A stretch of DNA of 64,000 nucleotides from Eubacterium sp. (GCA_021769965.1 JAETRU010000010.1:1-64000); one strand, 5' to 3'. Numbered from the stretch's first letter, positions 1 to 8,805 are shown. Numbers and translations: made by a program. Notes: generated by a model from the letters alone, not told the origin.

Positions 1-81
1 GACGAAGAAGAATACCAGGTCATTGGTCAGGCGATAGGAGAGCCGGGGGCTGTCCTGCATGTGGTTCGTAGATTCTGACAT
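1..81 (-). CDS. N-terminus of a probable Rpn-family PD-(D/E)XK nuclease / putative transposase (partial)
   Basis: Only the first 27 codons lie in the window; the gene runs off the left edge. The visible protein starts MSESTNHMQDSPRLSYRLTN and continues DLVFFFV. The phrase YRLTNDLVFFFV resembles the beginning of Rpn (recombination-promoting nuclease, PD-(D/E)XK transposase family) proteins, which usually open with a similar LTND-x-x-F block. The ATG at 79-81 is preceded on the minus strand by a GAAAGGAAA ribosome site. With so little sequence the family call is tentative; the start itself is well supported. Confidence 0.5.
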   Translation of the reverse strand, partial: MSESTNHMQDSPRLSYRLTNDLVFFFV

Positions 82-210
82 AAGTGTTTCCTTTCTGTAA
101 TTGTTTATCATTCAGTCTGAAACATGTTTCTATATCCAGCCTACACCAGTTCTATGGGAAAAACAATGTCAGAAAAAAAGAAGACGGAAAAAATTTGATT
201 TACAGTAAAT

Positions 211-236
211 AAATGGGCTATAAAAGCCCGCATTTC
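211..236 (-). terminator. Possible terminator of the aminopeptidase operon
   Basis: Read on the minus strand, a GGGCT/AGCCC stem extended by AAATG/ATTT pairs lies about 70 bases after the stop of the gene at 303-1247, followed by an AT-rich stretch but no clean run of T. It fits the 3' end of the three-gene minus-strand operon. The rest of 82-302 holds the ribosome site of the leftmost gene and nothing else I recognise. Confidence 0.35.
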
Positions 237-302
237 AGAGCAAACAGTTCTGATCTGCGAGCTTTTTTCTTAATTGATTTTGTAGGGTTGATGATAAGCC
301 GT

Positions 303-1247
303 CTAATAAATAAACTCACCATTTTCAATGATTTTTTTGTTGTCTAAATATAGTGTAGGCTTTAGAATGATACCATCCATATGGCAGTCTGCTTTGTTTT
401 TTCCTCCAAAGGAAGAATTCGTGCCGAATGCAATATGTACAGTACCATAGACCTTTTCGTCTTCTAAGGTGTTTCCGCAGAGAAGCGCTTTTTCGTTGGT
501 ACCAATGCCAAGCTCTGCAACAATTCCATTTTCCGGTTTGGCAAACAAAATATCTAATTCTTCAGAACCGGGACCTGTAATTGTTTGAAGTTGACCATTT
601 TTTACAGTAACATGAAGAGGGCTGGTAAGTGTGCCGACGCCTACCATAGAACCATCAATGCGTGTTTCTCCATTACATCCATCTTCTTGCGGAGCAATAT
701 ATGCTTCGCCGGAAGGTAAGTTTCCACTGTTTCCGGGATTTTTATAGACACCGGTGCTTGGAACACCTTCTCTATTTTGCAGATTCAGTTTCAACAAAAG
801 ACCGTCTTTTTCAATTACAGCTTCCTTTGCATCTGTGAGCATCTGTGTAAGCTCTAATGTACGTTTTTCGACCTCTTTAAAGTCAGCAGTAATGGCACCT
901 TTTGTAAACATTTCTTCTGTGATACCCGGCATAGTACCTACACGAGCCCCATTTTTGACTGCCTGGATCTTTGCATTGGTATGGGTCAGAGATTCTTCTG
1001 TGGGACAGACGATAACATCTGCTCCTAGCATTGCGTTTGCTACAGCTGTAGGAGGCTCTTCTCCAGAGACAGAACGAACCTGCATAGACATGAGCAGTGA
1101 TTCACAACCCAGTTCAAGACCAGCTTCGTATAAAGCTTTTCCAATGTCATATTTTAAGGCATCAGTAATAACTAACAGAGTTTCGCCTTTTTTTAGGCCC
1201 ATGCAATCTGTTAAAATGTTTTTTGATATTTCTACGAGTGATTTCAT
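303..1247 (-). CDS. M29-like aminopeptidase / NicX-fold protein
   Basis: 314-residue cytoplasmic protein related to the thermophilic-aminopeptidase (M29) and 2,5-dihydroxypyridine dioxygenase (NicX) superfamily. Supporting features are the N-terminal GLKKGETLLVITD segment, the central GEAYIAPQEDGCNGETRIDGS block, and the C-terminal ELGIGTNEKA...GTVHIAFG...HMDGI block, which carries the acidic and histidine residues expected to hold metal. It is shorter than classical M29 enzymes (about 400 residues), so substrate and even reaction are uncertain. It is the last gene of a minus-strand operon with DUF1177 and AroM, 9 bases after aroM-like. The start follows a GGAGGAAAT site. The context of an OPT transporter and racemase-like enzyme suggests small-peptide or amide catabolism; this is inference. 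Confidence 0.7.
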   Translation of the reverse strand: MKSLVEISKNILTDCMGLKKGETLLVITDALKYDIGKALYEAGLELGCESLLMSMQVRSVSGEEPPTAVANAMLGADVIVCPTEESLTHTNAKIQAVKNGARVGTMPGITEEMFTKGAITADFKEVEKRTLELTQMLTDAKEAVIEKDGLLLKLNLQNREGVPSTGVYKNPGNSGNLPSGEAYIAPQEDGCNGETRIDGSMVGVGTLTSPLHVTVKNGQLQTITGPGSEELDILFAKPENGIVAELGIGTNEKALLCGNTLEDEKVYGTVHIAFGTNSSFGGKNKADCHMDGIILKPTLYLDNKKIIENGEFIY

Positions 1248-1256
1248 ATTTCCTCC

Positions 1257-1928
1257 TTAAATGAGTTCTTTTAGCACAGAAGCAGCAAAAGTGCGAGGAA
1301 GTAAGACATTTTTATTGCTGCCATGACAGAGAATATTTTTCATGGTTGATGAGTAGCCCATACAATCCATAAGGATGTAGTCACAGTCATTGTCTTTTAA
1401 AGTAAGGGCCAGTTCTGTAAACTCTTTGTCCGTAGATGTATAAGGTGAGATCGAAAAGACCTCAGCATGCATACCGATACCTTCCCATTGTGCGATGGCC
1501 TCGTTCTTTTGCGCTTCTTTAGGAACGAGGACGGTAAGCTTTTTTCTCGTACATATTGCAGGAATCAGAGCGGTTAAAAGGCGGTTCGGATAGATCAGAG
1601 GAACATGAGAGGAAAGAAGATCCTTGAAATCTCCTGTACATAAGAACATGATTCCACTGACTCCGCATATCTCTAGTTCATCGATACATTTTTGAAGTAG
1701 ACTTATAATTTTTTCTTCCGCAATGGAAACCGATCGTCCGTTCCTAAGAGATGAGACAAGAACTGTATCGCCGGGCTTGGGTGCAATCGTTTCCAGATCT
1801 TCTTCGGAAAGGCCATCCAAGGCTCCTCTTTGCAAAATCTCCGTATTGTCGCCGATGAGAGGGAAGATATCCTGCATAATATCATCTCTGGGAGATTGAC
1901 CTATTGTAATAAACCCTATTTTTTTCAT
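1257..1928 (-). CDS. AroM family protein
   Basis: 223 residues. The opening MKKIGFITIGQSPRDDIMQD is the hallmark of the AroM family (ITIGQSPR-D), and the later VLVPKEAQ and DYILMDCMGYS segments also fit. AroM is named from its position beside aroL in enteric bacteria and has no established reaction; its fold resembles Asp/Glu racemase-type proteins. The gene starts one base after the DUF1177 stop and ends 9 bases before the aminopeptidase-like gene, so the three are very likely one transcript. Pairing with DUF1177, DUF917, an OPT transporter and a racemase-family enzyme is a co-occurrence I believe recurs in anaerobes, but I cannot check it here. Confidence 0.8.
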   Translation of the reverse strand: MKKIGFITIGQSPRDDIMQDIFPLIGDNTEILQRGALDGLSEEDLETIAPKPGDTVLVSSLRNGRSVSIAEEKIISLLQKCIDELEICGVSGIMFLCTGDFKDLLSSHVPLIYPNRLLTALIPAICTRKKLTVLVPKEAQKNEAIAQWEGIGMHAEVFSISPYTSTDKEFTELALTLKDNDCDYILMDCMGYSSTMKNILCHGSNKNVLLPRTFAASVLKELI

Positions 1929-1929
1929 T

Positions 1930-2868
1930 TTACTTCATCCCCATGGTTTGTAACTGCGTCATAGGCCCGTAGAGTTCAACTAAATGTTTGAACTCAGCTG
2001 CATCGTAGAAGCTGCATTGCTTCCTTCCATAGGCTTTGGCAACTTCCAAAAGGAATCTTACTGTCATATCTACATCTGCACCGTGTGTTGCACCTGTACC
2101 GCAGCCCGGAACAGGTACCTCGGTGGTGATGGCAACGCCTACCACAGGTGCGTTTGTCGCAACAGCTGGCTGCAAAACACTGTTCAAATGATACAAGTCG
2201 TTTCCGTAAGGTGTAATATCTTGTGTTGTAACAGGGAAAACTTTTGGAAGACGTCCTGTTGTCATCTGCATTAAATCCAGAAGATCTTCGCTGGTCTTCA
2301 AAATGTAGCCTTCCTTTACTGTCGGGGAAATGGCAAAGCCCATGTTATTGATGACTCTATTTCCCTTTGTTGTATCAACGGTCAGAATTGCTTCCATTTC
2401 ATCACAGACTTCTTCATCATTACACTGTTTCATGCTAATGGGAGAATCCATAAAGTCTACAGGTTCATGGGGTTCGGTCGGGGCATCGCTGCAGATATGG
2501 GTAACTGCAATTACATCGCCCGCGAGAGAGTCTCCCTTGTTTTGCATATCAAGGAGCTTTGCAGCTGCGGTTAATACTGTAAGTGCACCGTCTCCATCGG
2601 ATACAAAACCGATTCTTTCTGGTCTTGCTCCCAAGCCTCCCAGTCGTCCAATTAAACCAAGGGTAGGCGCGTCACCTCCCTTTATACGGCCGTTTGTTCC
2701 CGGGATGGTGACCTTTATCAGATCCGTTTTTCCTTTATCACCCCTAAGTGTTTTTACTTCAATATCTGCATCCGGTTTAATGGACTTGAGATAATCAGCC
2801 ATTCTGCTGCCGTTTGCCTGGATATCATCAAGAATATCATATACTTCGATCATCTGCTTAAATACCAT
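1930..2868 (-). CDS. DUF1177 domain protein
   Basis: 312 residues matching the DUF1177 family over its whole length: MVFKQMIEVYDILDDIQANG at the start, then GDAPTLGLIGRLGGLGARPERIGFVSDGDGA, and the GCGTGATHGADVDMTVRFLLEVA segment near the C-terminus. His, Asp and Glu residues such as VTHICSDAPTEPHEP suggest a metal-dependent hydrolase, but no biochemical function is established for the family. It is the first gene of the minus-strand operon; its start follows TAGGAGGAATATA. The 2869-3125 gap carries divergent control sequences toward the PucR regulator on the other strand. Confidence 0.8.
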   Translation of the reverse strand: MVFKQMIEVYDILDDIQANGSRMADYLKSIKPDADIEVKTLRGDKGKTDLIKVTIPGTNGRIKGGDAPTLGLIGRLGGLGARPERIGFVSDGDGALTVLTAAAKLLDMQNKGDSLAGDVIAVTHICSDAPTEPHEPVDFMDSPISMKQCNDEEVCDEMEAILTVDTTKGNRVINNMGFAISPTVKEGYILKTSEDLLDLMQMTTGRLPKVFPVTTQDITPYGNDLYHLNSVLQPAVATNAPVVGVAITTEVPVPGCGTGATHGADVDMTVRFLLEVAKAYGRKQCSFYDAAEFKHLVELYGPMTQLQTMGMK

Positions 2869-3064
2869 TATATTCCTCCTAAATTTTTTGTTAAGTGTTA
2901 AAATGTCAATATTCGGTATTATTCTCTTTTGCAGTATAAGATCTGTGTTCTTTCCGTTGGTGTAATTCCGGTATTAAAAACTATTTTAGCAAAGTGTAAA
3001 AGAGATAATAATTGTATGGCAGTATGAAAATAAAGCAAAATTATTAGACGGTAATACAATTTCA

Positions 3065-3093
3065 TTTACGGTTTGGAAAAATACTGTTATAAT
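3065..3093 (+). promoter_or_regulatory. Sigma-A promoter of the PucR regulator gene
   Basis: TTTACG (3065-3070), 17 bases, then a consensus TATAAT (3088-3093). It is 33 bases before the start codon at 3126, which has its own AAAGGAAG ribosome site. The region between the two divergent genes (2869-3125) is AT-rich and is the natural place for PucR-type autoregulation, although I see no clear palindrome. Confidence 0.6.
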
Positions 3094-3125
3094 ATAAATG
3101 AATTGTTACGAAAGGAAGCAGAGCG

Positions 3126-4289
3126 ATGAAGGATATCACAGTATTAGATGTTCTGCATTTGCCAATTATGGCTAATGCAGAGTTGAAGGCCGGTCAGAAT
3201 GGATTATCTAACATTGTATCGTACGTAAATGTACTGGATAATTATTATGACGAGACAGATGCAGAGTCTACTCCGATAAATTATGGACAAAACTTTTATC
3301 TGACATCCATGGCTTATGGAGTAAATAATGAGTCGTATATCAACACTTTAATTCGTCACTTTGCTGATTTGAAGGTTTCCGCTGTCTGCATTATCGATGA
3401 GTATTTAAAGGAACTGCCGGATAGTTCTTATGAGCTGGCAGATAAATATAAAATCCCTATTATTTTTATTGATTGTAATACTCCATATGCATTGATCATT
3501 TCTTCTATTATGGAGTTAAAACTATCTTATCAGGAATCTGAACTCCATGAAAATCTGGTGCATGAGCTGGTTTCGTCACAATGTCAGGAAGAAAGAAAGA
3601 GTGAGATTATTTCTCTGCTTAACAAAAACTTTCATTCACATATCAGGACTTTTTATTGTGTTAATACGGATCTTTCATCGAATAAAATCACAGCGATCAG
3701 TAATGAAGTCTATTTGCTGAATAAAATTAGAGAAAATAAGTTTATTTCAGGATGCCATTATAAGAAGGGAATGCTGATCATCTGGTCATATCTTACGACG
3801 GCAGATAATTTATCTTGTGAAGAGGAAATACAGTTTATTCGCAGAATCCTCCCTAATGCGGTAATAGGAATAAGTGAATTGCTGCCGCTGAAACGGATGG
3901 ACGAAGCAATCGTTCAGGCGTCTATGGCAAGTCTGTCCGGGGCGCATGACATAAACGGCATAGTATATTTTAAGGATATTGGCTTATCAAAATTCCTTGT
4001 TAAGTTAATAACAAATCCATTTCTTGAAGAATACTTTAATGAATTATATACGCCTATTGCAGAACACGACGAAAAGTATCATTCGAATCTGATGGATACA
4101 ATGGTTGCTTTTATTGAATGTGATCTTGATCATGTAAGAACAGGGAAATGCTTGCACATTCACGTCAATACAGTCCGCTACCGCTTAAATAAAATAAGAG
4201 AGCTGATTCCGTATGGAAGGAGCTCTCTTGATTTCAATCAAACGCTATATTTTTTATATAAGATCATGAAAATGAAAGCATTTGTATGA
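3126..4289 (+). CDS. PucR family transcriptional regulator
   Basis: 387 residues. The N-terminal ~130 residues (ITVLDVLHLPIMANAELKAG...) match the PucR/PurC-like sensory domain; the C-terminus has the family helix-turn-helix HIHVNTVRYRLNKIRELI followed by LDFNQTLYFLYKIMKMK. PucR proteins usually activate nearby purine or nitrogen-compound catabolic genes on sensing a metabolite. Here the gene sits between two convergent or divergent minus-strand units (DUF1177 operon and the OPT transporter), so it is the likely local regulator of the whole 0.3-8.1 kb cluster. Ligand unknown. Confidence 0.85.
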   Translation: MKDITVLDVLHLPIMANAELKAGQNGLSNIVSYVNVLDNYYDETDAESTPINYGQNFYLTSMAYGVNNESYINTLIRHFADLKVSAVCIIDEYLKELPDSSYELADKYKIPIIFIDCNTPYALIISSIMELKLSYQESELHENLVHELVSSQCQEERKSEIISLLNKNFHSHIRTFYCVNTDLSSNKITAISNEVYLLNKIRENKFISGCHYKKGMLIIWSYLTTADNLSCEEEIQFIRRILPNAVIGISELLPLKRMDEAIVQASMASLSGAHDINGIVYFKDIGLSKFLVKLITNPFLEEYFNELYTPIAEHDEKYHSNLMDTMVAFIECDLDHVRTGKCLHIHVNTVRYRLNKIRELIPYGRSSLDFNQTLYFLYKIMKMKAFV

Positions 4290-4303
4290 AATTCTGCTGG
4301 AAG

Positions 4304-6010
4304 TTATTTTTTGAATAACCCGAGCATAGAAGTGGAGAAGTCGCGAAGAGCGCATCCTACGAGAGCCCCTGCACCAAGGATCGCAAAGATGCTGTCCCTT
4401 TCAGGATTTTTATGGATGACAATAGCTCTGATTAGAATTGCGATCAGAATTACTACGCCTGCTTCAGTCCATCCTACGAGGAAGCCGGTTGCAAACAGGA
4501 TTCCAGCCTGATGATTTCCGCCAAGAATCTGGATCAATGCCCCAGGGATTGCCCATATAGCGAGCCATTTCATAACTTCAAAAGTAGATCCGGCTTCAAT
4601 TGTTGACTGATATACGAAATTAATCGGTGCGAACATTCCCTGACTGAAGTAATTTTTGGCAAAGATCGCCACCATGACGAAAGCAACGGCAAATCCGAGC
4701 AGTTCTGCGTAGTATTGCTGTTTTCTTCCTGCTTTTTCCAGTTCCATATCAACGCCTTTACCACGCAGGATCCAGCCTGCTTTTAGGTCGTTGCCCATAT
4801 CGGAAAAGGCCGGACCTGTAGAAGCTGTGAATCCGGCAAGAATGGCCAGTGGGAGCGGAGGAAAACCGATCATCATACCAATGATCAGAAACAGCAGGGC
4901 TGTAGCAAATCCAGGAAACCAACCTGAATGCATAGCAGAGACTCCTACGATAAGCTCAGATACTAAGGCAGCAACGGCCGCAAAAATGATCCAGGTGATA
5001 AGCATGCCAATTCCCATTTCGTAGTATAGTCCTGTTGCGATAGCCAGACCAATGGCGATAACGATGTAGGCAATGAATCCTTTTCCCAGAGCACTTTTCA
5101 TATCGCTGAGGCTTGTTCCAAACTGTGAAGCAGCGGAAGTTCCGTTATCTTCTTTTCTAAAGAGAATTTTTGCACATTGCAATAAAGAAATGATTCCGGC
5201 GCCGATCATAGCTCCGTGACCAAGATAAGAAAGTGAAACGCTGTCGGCAAATGAGAAGTCTGATCCGAAAATATTAGTGGCAAAGGTTGCAGTGTGGCCG
5301 GCAAAAGTCAGAGAAAACGCATTCGTGGATAATATGCCTTTAACCAAAGCGCCTACACCAAAAGCGCCCATTGCAACCAGACTTCCTACCCATACTACAC
5401 CAACCAGATCCATTGGAATTCCAATCATTGCACCGATCCATCCAGCAACAGAGCCGACAAGCAGTAAAAGCGCACGCTTCCCTCTGTCAGCCATAGCGTA
5501 GATGGATTCAGCTACAGCAATTCCCGGAGGCCAAGCGCCCTCAGCCGGAAACATGGGTGAACCAAAGGATTTATATAAAATTGTTGCGTCTACAATTGTC
5601 GCAAGGGTTGATCCGATTAACATAGGGACCATCAGCTGAGGCCATCCCATGATAACAGGAATACCCATGGTTAAAAACATGCAGTTTGCAGAAGCGAAAG
5701 TCGCACCGGAAATCGTTGTCTGAACAAGATTCTGACGGTGGATGTTTTTAAAGGATTTCAGCCATCTGAGTGGAATTTGTGCAATTAGAATCGCGAAGAT
5801 TGCGCCTACAATGGATGTGTCCGGAGTAGTGCCTGTATGAATCTGCACCTGCAGTCCTACGATACATCCTAAAACTGCAACAATAATGGCAACAACAAAA
5901 ACTGCAGGTTCTTTCATTTTCGGCATTTGATCTGCAGTAATTCTGTGTTTGTCAAATTCTTTTTGTTCCTCGAGCAGAATATTATCCTGCTTGCTTTCTG
6001 TGTTATTCAT
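4304..6010 (-). CDS. OPT family (oligopeptide/YSL-type) transporter
   Basis: 568-residue membrane protein with at least twelve hydrophobic segments, matching the OPT superfamily: PTDTSIVGAIFAILIAQIPL, PQLMVPMLIGSTLATIVDAT, FPAEGAWPPGIAVAESIYA and the C-terminal GGNHQAGILFATGFLVGW block. OPT proteins import small peptides or metal-chelate conjugates by proton coupling. I start it at ATG 6008-6010 because this follows AAGGAGAAAG; an upstream in-frame start at 6043 has no such site. It converges on the PucR gene and diverges from the DUF917 gene. Context suggests its substrate is broken down by the surrounding DUF917, DUF1177 and racemase-like proteins. Confidence 0.85.
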   Translation of the reverse strand: MNNTESKQDNILLEEQKEFDKHRITADQMPKMKEPAVFVVAIIVAVLGCIVGLQVQIHTGTTPDTSIVGAIFAILIAQIPLRWLKSFKNIHRQNLVQTTISGATFASANCMFLTMGIPVIMGWPQLMVPMLIGSTLATIVDATILYKSFGSPMFPAEGAWPPGIAVAESIYAMADRGKRALLLLVGSVAGWIGAMIGIPMDLVGVVWVGSLVAMGAFGVGALVKGILSTNAFSLTFAGHTATFATNIFGSDFSFADSVSLSYLGHGAMIGAGIISLLQCAKILFRKEDNGTSAASQFGTSLSDMKSALGKGFIAYIVIAIGLAIATGLYYEMGIGMLITWIIFAAVAALVSELIVGVSAMHSGWFPGFATALLFLIIGMMIGFPPLPLAILAGFTASTGPAFSDMGNDLKAGWILRGKGVDMELEKAGRKQQYYAELLGFAVAFVMVAIFAKNYFSQGMFAPINFVYQSTIEAGSTFEVMKWLAIWAIPGALIQILGGNHQAGILFATGFLVGWTEAGVVILIAILIRAIVIHKNPERDSIFAILGAGALVGCALRDFSTSMLGLFKK

Positions 6011-6148
6011 AACTTTCTCCTTTTGTTTTGATTTGCAGATCAAACTACAAACGAGAACATTATGAATATTGACATTTTAACTAGAGTTAATTTAACACGC
6101 ATAAAGCATTATGTCAAGGGGTTATTAGAAATTTCAAAAAATGGAAGG

Positions 6149-6177
6149 TTGACTTTCATATCTAAAACGAGTATACT
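6149..6177 (+). promoter_or_regulatory. Sigma-A promoter of the DUF917-racemase operon
   Basis: TTGACT (6149-6154), exactly 17 bases, TATACT (6172-6177): ten of twelve consensus positions. Predicted transcription starts near 6184, about 45 bases before the chosen DUF917 start. Confidence 0.75.
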
Positions 6178-6228
6178 GGCACTGTGTAATTCCGGTACTT
6201 GCATTATTACATGGAGGTACTGTTGGAA

Positions 6229-7317
6229 ATGTTAGTTAATCTTGAAGACGTAAGAAAAATTGCTGTAGGAAGCCTTTTCCTTGGAGGCGGAGGCGGCGGA
6301 GATATCTATGAAGGTCTTACAACTGCGAAAAGAGCTTTGGAATTGGGTAAGGTACAGATTGTTCCTTTATCCGAAATTAAAAATAAGGAAGGTGTAGTTC
6401 TTACCATATCCGGAGTCGGTTCTCCAGCATCAGAAACAGCATATTACTCAGAAGATGTTTATGAAAGAATCCTCAGCCTAATTCAATCACAGGACAAAAG
6501 GAAGATTATAGGATTTATTCCATGCGAGATGGGAGGATCATCCTCGTTTGAACCCTTTATTCCGGCTGCGCGTTTAAACATTCCTGTCATCAACACTGCC
6601 TGCGACGGCAGGGCACATCCGTTTGGAATCATGGGATCATTGGGTCTGGAAAAGAGTAAAAACAATATTACGATCCAGGCTGGAGCAGGCGGAAAAAAGG
6701 AAACGAATACATATATTGAAGCACTTTTAACAGGATCTGTAGAGGCTACTTCTGATCTGATTAGAAATGTAGCAGCAAAAGCGGGAGGAGCAGTAGCCGT
6801 TGCGAGAAATCCTGTTGAGCCTTCCCGGATCGAGGAAGCCGGAGCAACCGGAGCATATGATCTGGCATATAAGCTGGGAGAAGCATATTTAAACGGAAAG
6901 ACCGTGGAGGATAAGATTACCGCAGCATGTTCTATAGTGGGGGGCACCATTATTTGTCGGGGCAAAGTCGAAGACTATATTCTCAGCACAGAGAACGCGT
7001 TGGATAATGGCTCTTTTACGGTTCGCAGAGGAAATGAAGAGTATAGGTTTTACTTTTTTAATGAATATATGGCAGCTGAGAGAAACGGAGTAAGGCTATA
7101 TACATTTCCTGATCTGATTACAACAATAGATCTGGAGACAGGAAAGATCCTGACAACAGCGCAAATTAAAAATGAATGTAATATCGCAGTGGTTGCAGCG
7201 CCTAAGGACCAAATGCTGCTAGGGAAGGGCCTTTTATACCGTGACGTATATGAAAGAGTAGAAAATATTTTGGGCATTGAAATGTGTAAATATGTCGATG
7301 ATATTTTGATTGACTGA
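6229..7317 (+). CDS. DUF917 domain protein
   Basis: 362 residues. The N-terminus NLEDVRKIAVGSLFLGGGGGG followed by DIYEG is the DUF917 signature, as are IPCEMGGSSSFEP and VINTACDGRAHPFGIMGS. Members resemble the hydantoinase A / N-methylhydantoinase superfamily in position and partners, but no reaction is settled. Four possible starts exist (TTG 6199, ATG 6211, TTG 6223, ATG 6229); I choose 6229 because GGAGGT lies at 6213-6218 and family members begin two to four residues before NLEDV. TTG 6223 remains possible. It is 12 bases upstream of a racemase-family gene, so probably co-transcribed. Confidence 0.8.
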   Translation: MLVNLEDVRKIAVGSLFLGGGGGGDIYEGLTTAKRALELGKVQIVPLSEIKNKEGVVLTISGVGSPASETAYYSEDVYERILSLIQSQDKRKIIGFIPCEMGGSSSFEPFIPAARLNIPVINTACDGRAHPFGIMGSLGLEKSKNNITIQAGAGGKKETNTYIEALLTGSVEATSDLIRNVAAKAGGAVAVARNPVEPSRIEEAGATGAYDLAYKLGEAYLNGKTVEDKITAACSIVGGTIICRGKVEDYILSTENALDNGSFTVRRGNEEYRFYFFNEYMAAERNGVRLYTFPDLITTIDLETGKILTTAQIKNECNIAVVAAPKDQMLLGKGLLYRDVYERVENILGIEMCKYVDDILID

Positions 7318-7329
7318 AAGGGGAAGTGT

Positions 7330-8061
7330 ATGAAACTTTTATTTCTGATTCCTGTAACTGCCGAATATGAATATAGAAAACGACAAATTAAAGCATATCT
7401 TCGGAGATATCTTAATCCCGATACAGTTATTGAGTTTGCACAGATTTCAAAAGGTTTTACGTCAATTGAATCAGATCTCCAGGGCATTTACAATGGGTGT
7501 CAGGTTGTCGATCTGGTGAAAAACCAGGGAAAGAACTACGACGGTGTATATATAAATTGTTTTGACGATCCAGGAGTATCTGCCTGCAGGGAGTTAGGTA
7601 CTGTGCCTGTGATCGGGCCGTATCAGGCCGCCATATATTCTGCGTTGACACTGGCGGATAAGATCGGTATTATTACTACCGACGCTGCGGGAATTATTCA
7701 TGAAGAGAGAAAAGCGAAGCAAATAGGTATGATGGAAAATATCGTATCCATTGCGCCAGTTGGTCTGGAAGTCAGCGATATTCGTGAAAAGCAGGAACTT
7801 TTGGCTGACAGATTGATTTTGATCTGCAAGAAGATGTCAGAAGAGCAGGGAATAAAAGCAATTTGTTTAGGATGTACAGGCATGTTCTATATTATCGACA
7901 TGCTTAAAGAAAAGTTAAAACAGGAGCAGATAAGTGTAACGATCATCGAACCTATGGTGAACGCAATAAAGTTTCTGGAGACCATGGTTATGTTAGGATA
8001 TGATAATTCGGTTTTCGTCAATTCGGATATTATTTCTGCAGAGATATCATATAGCAGATAA
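7330..8061 (+). CDS. Asp/Glu/hydantoin racemase family protein
   Basis: 243 residues with both catalytic cysteines of this PLP-independent racemase family: Cys77 in NCFDDPG and Cys182 in LGCTGM. The C77 context (CFDDPG) is the hydantoin-racemase type rather than the TCNTAH type of aspartate racemases; compare the second racemase-family gene at 55 kb. Known members racemise hydantoins, glutamate or aspartate, or isomerise maleate. Paired with DUF917 in one operon, it could invert or isomerise an intermediate of the same pathway. Exact substrate cannot be read from sequence. Confidence 0.8.
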   Translation: MKLLFLIPVTAEYEYRKRQIKAYLRRYLNPDTVIEFAQISKGFTSIESDLQGIYNGCQVVDLVKNQGKNYDGVYINCFDDPGVSACRELGTVPVIGPYQAAIYSALTLADKIGIITTDAAGIIHEERKAKQIGMMENIVSIAPVGLEVSDIREKQELLADRLILICKKMSEEQGIKAICLGCTGMFYIIDMLKEKLKQEQISVTIIEPMVNAIKFLETMVMLGYDNSVFVNSDIISAEISYSR

Positions 8062-8096
8062 TAAAGTAGTTTAAGGAAAAGCTATGAAAGAAGAAG

Positions 8097-8130
8097 CCCG
8101 GGGCGTACTGATCATTGCAAACGTCCCGGG
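8097..8130. terminator. Bidirectional terminator-like hairpin between convergent genes
   Basis: CCCGGGGCGT (8097-8106) pairs with ACGTCCCGGG (8121-8130) around a 14-base loop, with a single G-U pair. It separates the convergent racemase-family gene and the winged-helix gene. On the minus strand it is followed by a T-rich stretch (CTTCTTCTTT); on the plus strand the T run is further away. Confidence 0.55.
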
Positions 8131-8148
8131 GAGAGATCAGCACATTTT

Positions 8149-8622
8149 TCACCGCCCCTGTCTGGTCAGCATCATTAGGCCTTTGTCAGTCAGAGACAGA
8201 CCATATTTTCCGTGGCGGGAGGATACCAGCCCCTGTTCTGTCAGTTGGGGGATCATGGTGCGAAGACGATATTCGGAAATCTGGCAGCCGTGATCTTTGA
8301 GATACCAGTAGAGTCTGTTTCTGCTGGCGATCTCATTGCGCTGGTTTAGATCGTGGATCGCGGCAAGAAGGATGGCAGAGAGGCGGGAAAGTTCCGTCAT
8401 CTCTACAGCCTTTGCCTTCAGGCGGTTTTCTGTCTCATCCGAAGACAGGGCGGTAAAAGGCTGTGCGTCTTCTGGGATCTCATCTTCACCGGCCAGACAG
8501 ACGGTGACAGCTGTCAGAGCTTCCAGCGGCAGACAGCGGCGCAGCTGTTCCTGCAGCGCGGTTTTTGTTTCCTGGCTCTGGCATATGAAAGCTACAGCGG
8601 TTTTCTCTTCCTTCTGCATCAT
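8149..8622 (-). CDS. Winged-helix protein of unknown family, likely local regulator
   Basis: 157 residues; no named family recognised. The first ~85 residues (AVAFICQSQETKTALQEQLRRCLPLEALTAVTV) look like a small alpha/beta sensor or partner domain. The last ~65 residues form a winged helix: NRLYWYLKDHGCQISEYRLRTMIPQLTEQGLV, SSRHGKYGLSLTDKGLMML. The same layout (…LRTLLSKLEEDGLITISKGRYGTRITELGIAAL) ends the sigma-54 activator at 45.7-47.6 kb, so the two share a DNA-binding module. Divergent from the Na+-pump decarboxylase operon, with promoters that flank a tandem 24-bp repeat, it is the best candidate regulator of that operon. Start follows AAGGAG with a 6-base gap. Confidence 0.6.
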   Translation of the reverse strand: MMQKEEKTAVAFICQSQETKTALQEQLRRCLPLEALTAVTVCLAGEDEIPEDAQPFTALSSDETENRLKAKAVEMTELSRLSAILLAAIHDLNQRNEIASRNRLYWYLKDHGCQISEYRLRTMIPQLTEQGLVSSRHGKYGLSLTDKGLMMLTRQGR

Positions 8623-8660
8623 GGCAAACTCCTTTCTTTTTCTATCTATTTTCTATTTTA

Positions 8661-8689
8661 AGTATACCATGGAATCCGAAGCGATACAA
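8661..8689 (-). promoter_or_regulatory. Sigma-A promoter of the winged-helix gene
   Basis: On the minus strand: TTGTAT, 17 bases, TATACT, ending at 8661. The -35 box touches the tandem repeat at 8688-8735, consistent with autoregulation. Confidence 0.65.
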
Positions 8690-8735
8690 TTTTTAAATTT
8701 TTTACCCCCGCAAATTTTAAATTTTAAATCCCGCC
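8688..8735 (+). repeat. Tandem 24-bp repeat, candidate operator
   Basis: Two adjacent, imperfect 24-bp units (8688-8711 and 8712-8735). Each is an AAATTTTTAAATTTT-like AT tract followed by a C-rich ending (ACCCCCGC, ATCCCGCC). It lies between the divergent promoters of the winged-helix gene and the decarboxylase operon, a typical place for a shared operator. Confidence 0.5.
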
Positions 8736-8776
8736 AGCAAAAAAAATTTTGTTTTTTACGAAAGACTCTGAGGCCA

Positions 8777-8805
8777 TTGAAATCAATATTTTACGCTGAT
8801 AAAAT
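8777..8805 (+). promoter_or_regulatory. Sigma-A promoter of the decarboxylase operon
   Basis: TTGAAA (8777-8782), 17 bases, TAAAAT (8800-8805), 53 bases before the carboxyltransferase start codon. No sigma-54 -24/-12 element is present here. Confidence 0.65.

Noticed and set aside
8084..8293. Plus-strand reading frames antisense to the winged-helix gene
   Set aside because: They overlap the hairpin and the real gene; no ribosome site and atypical composition.
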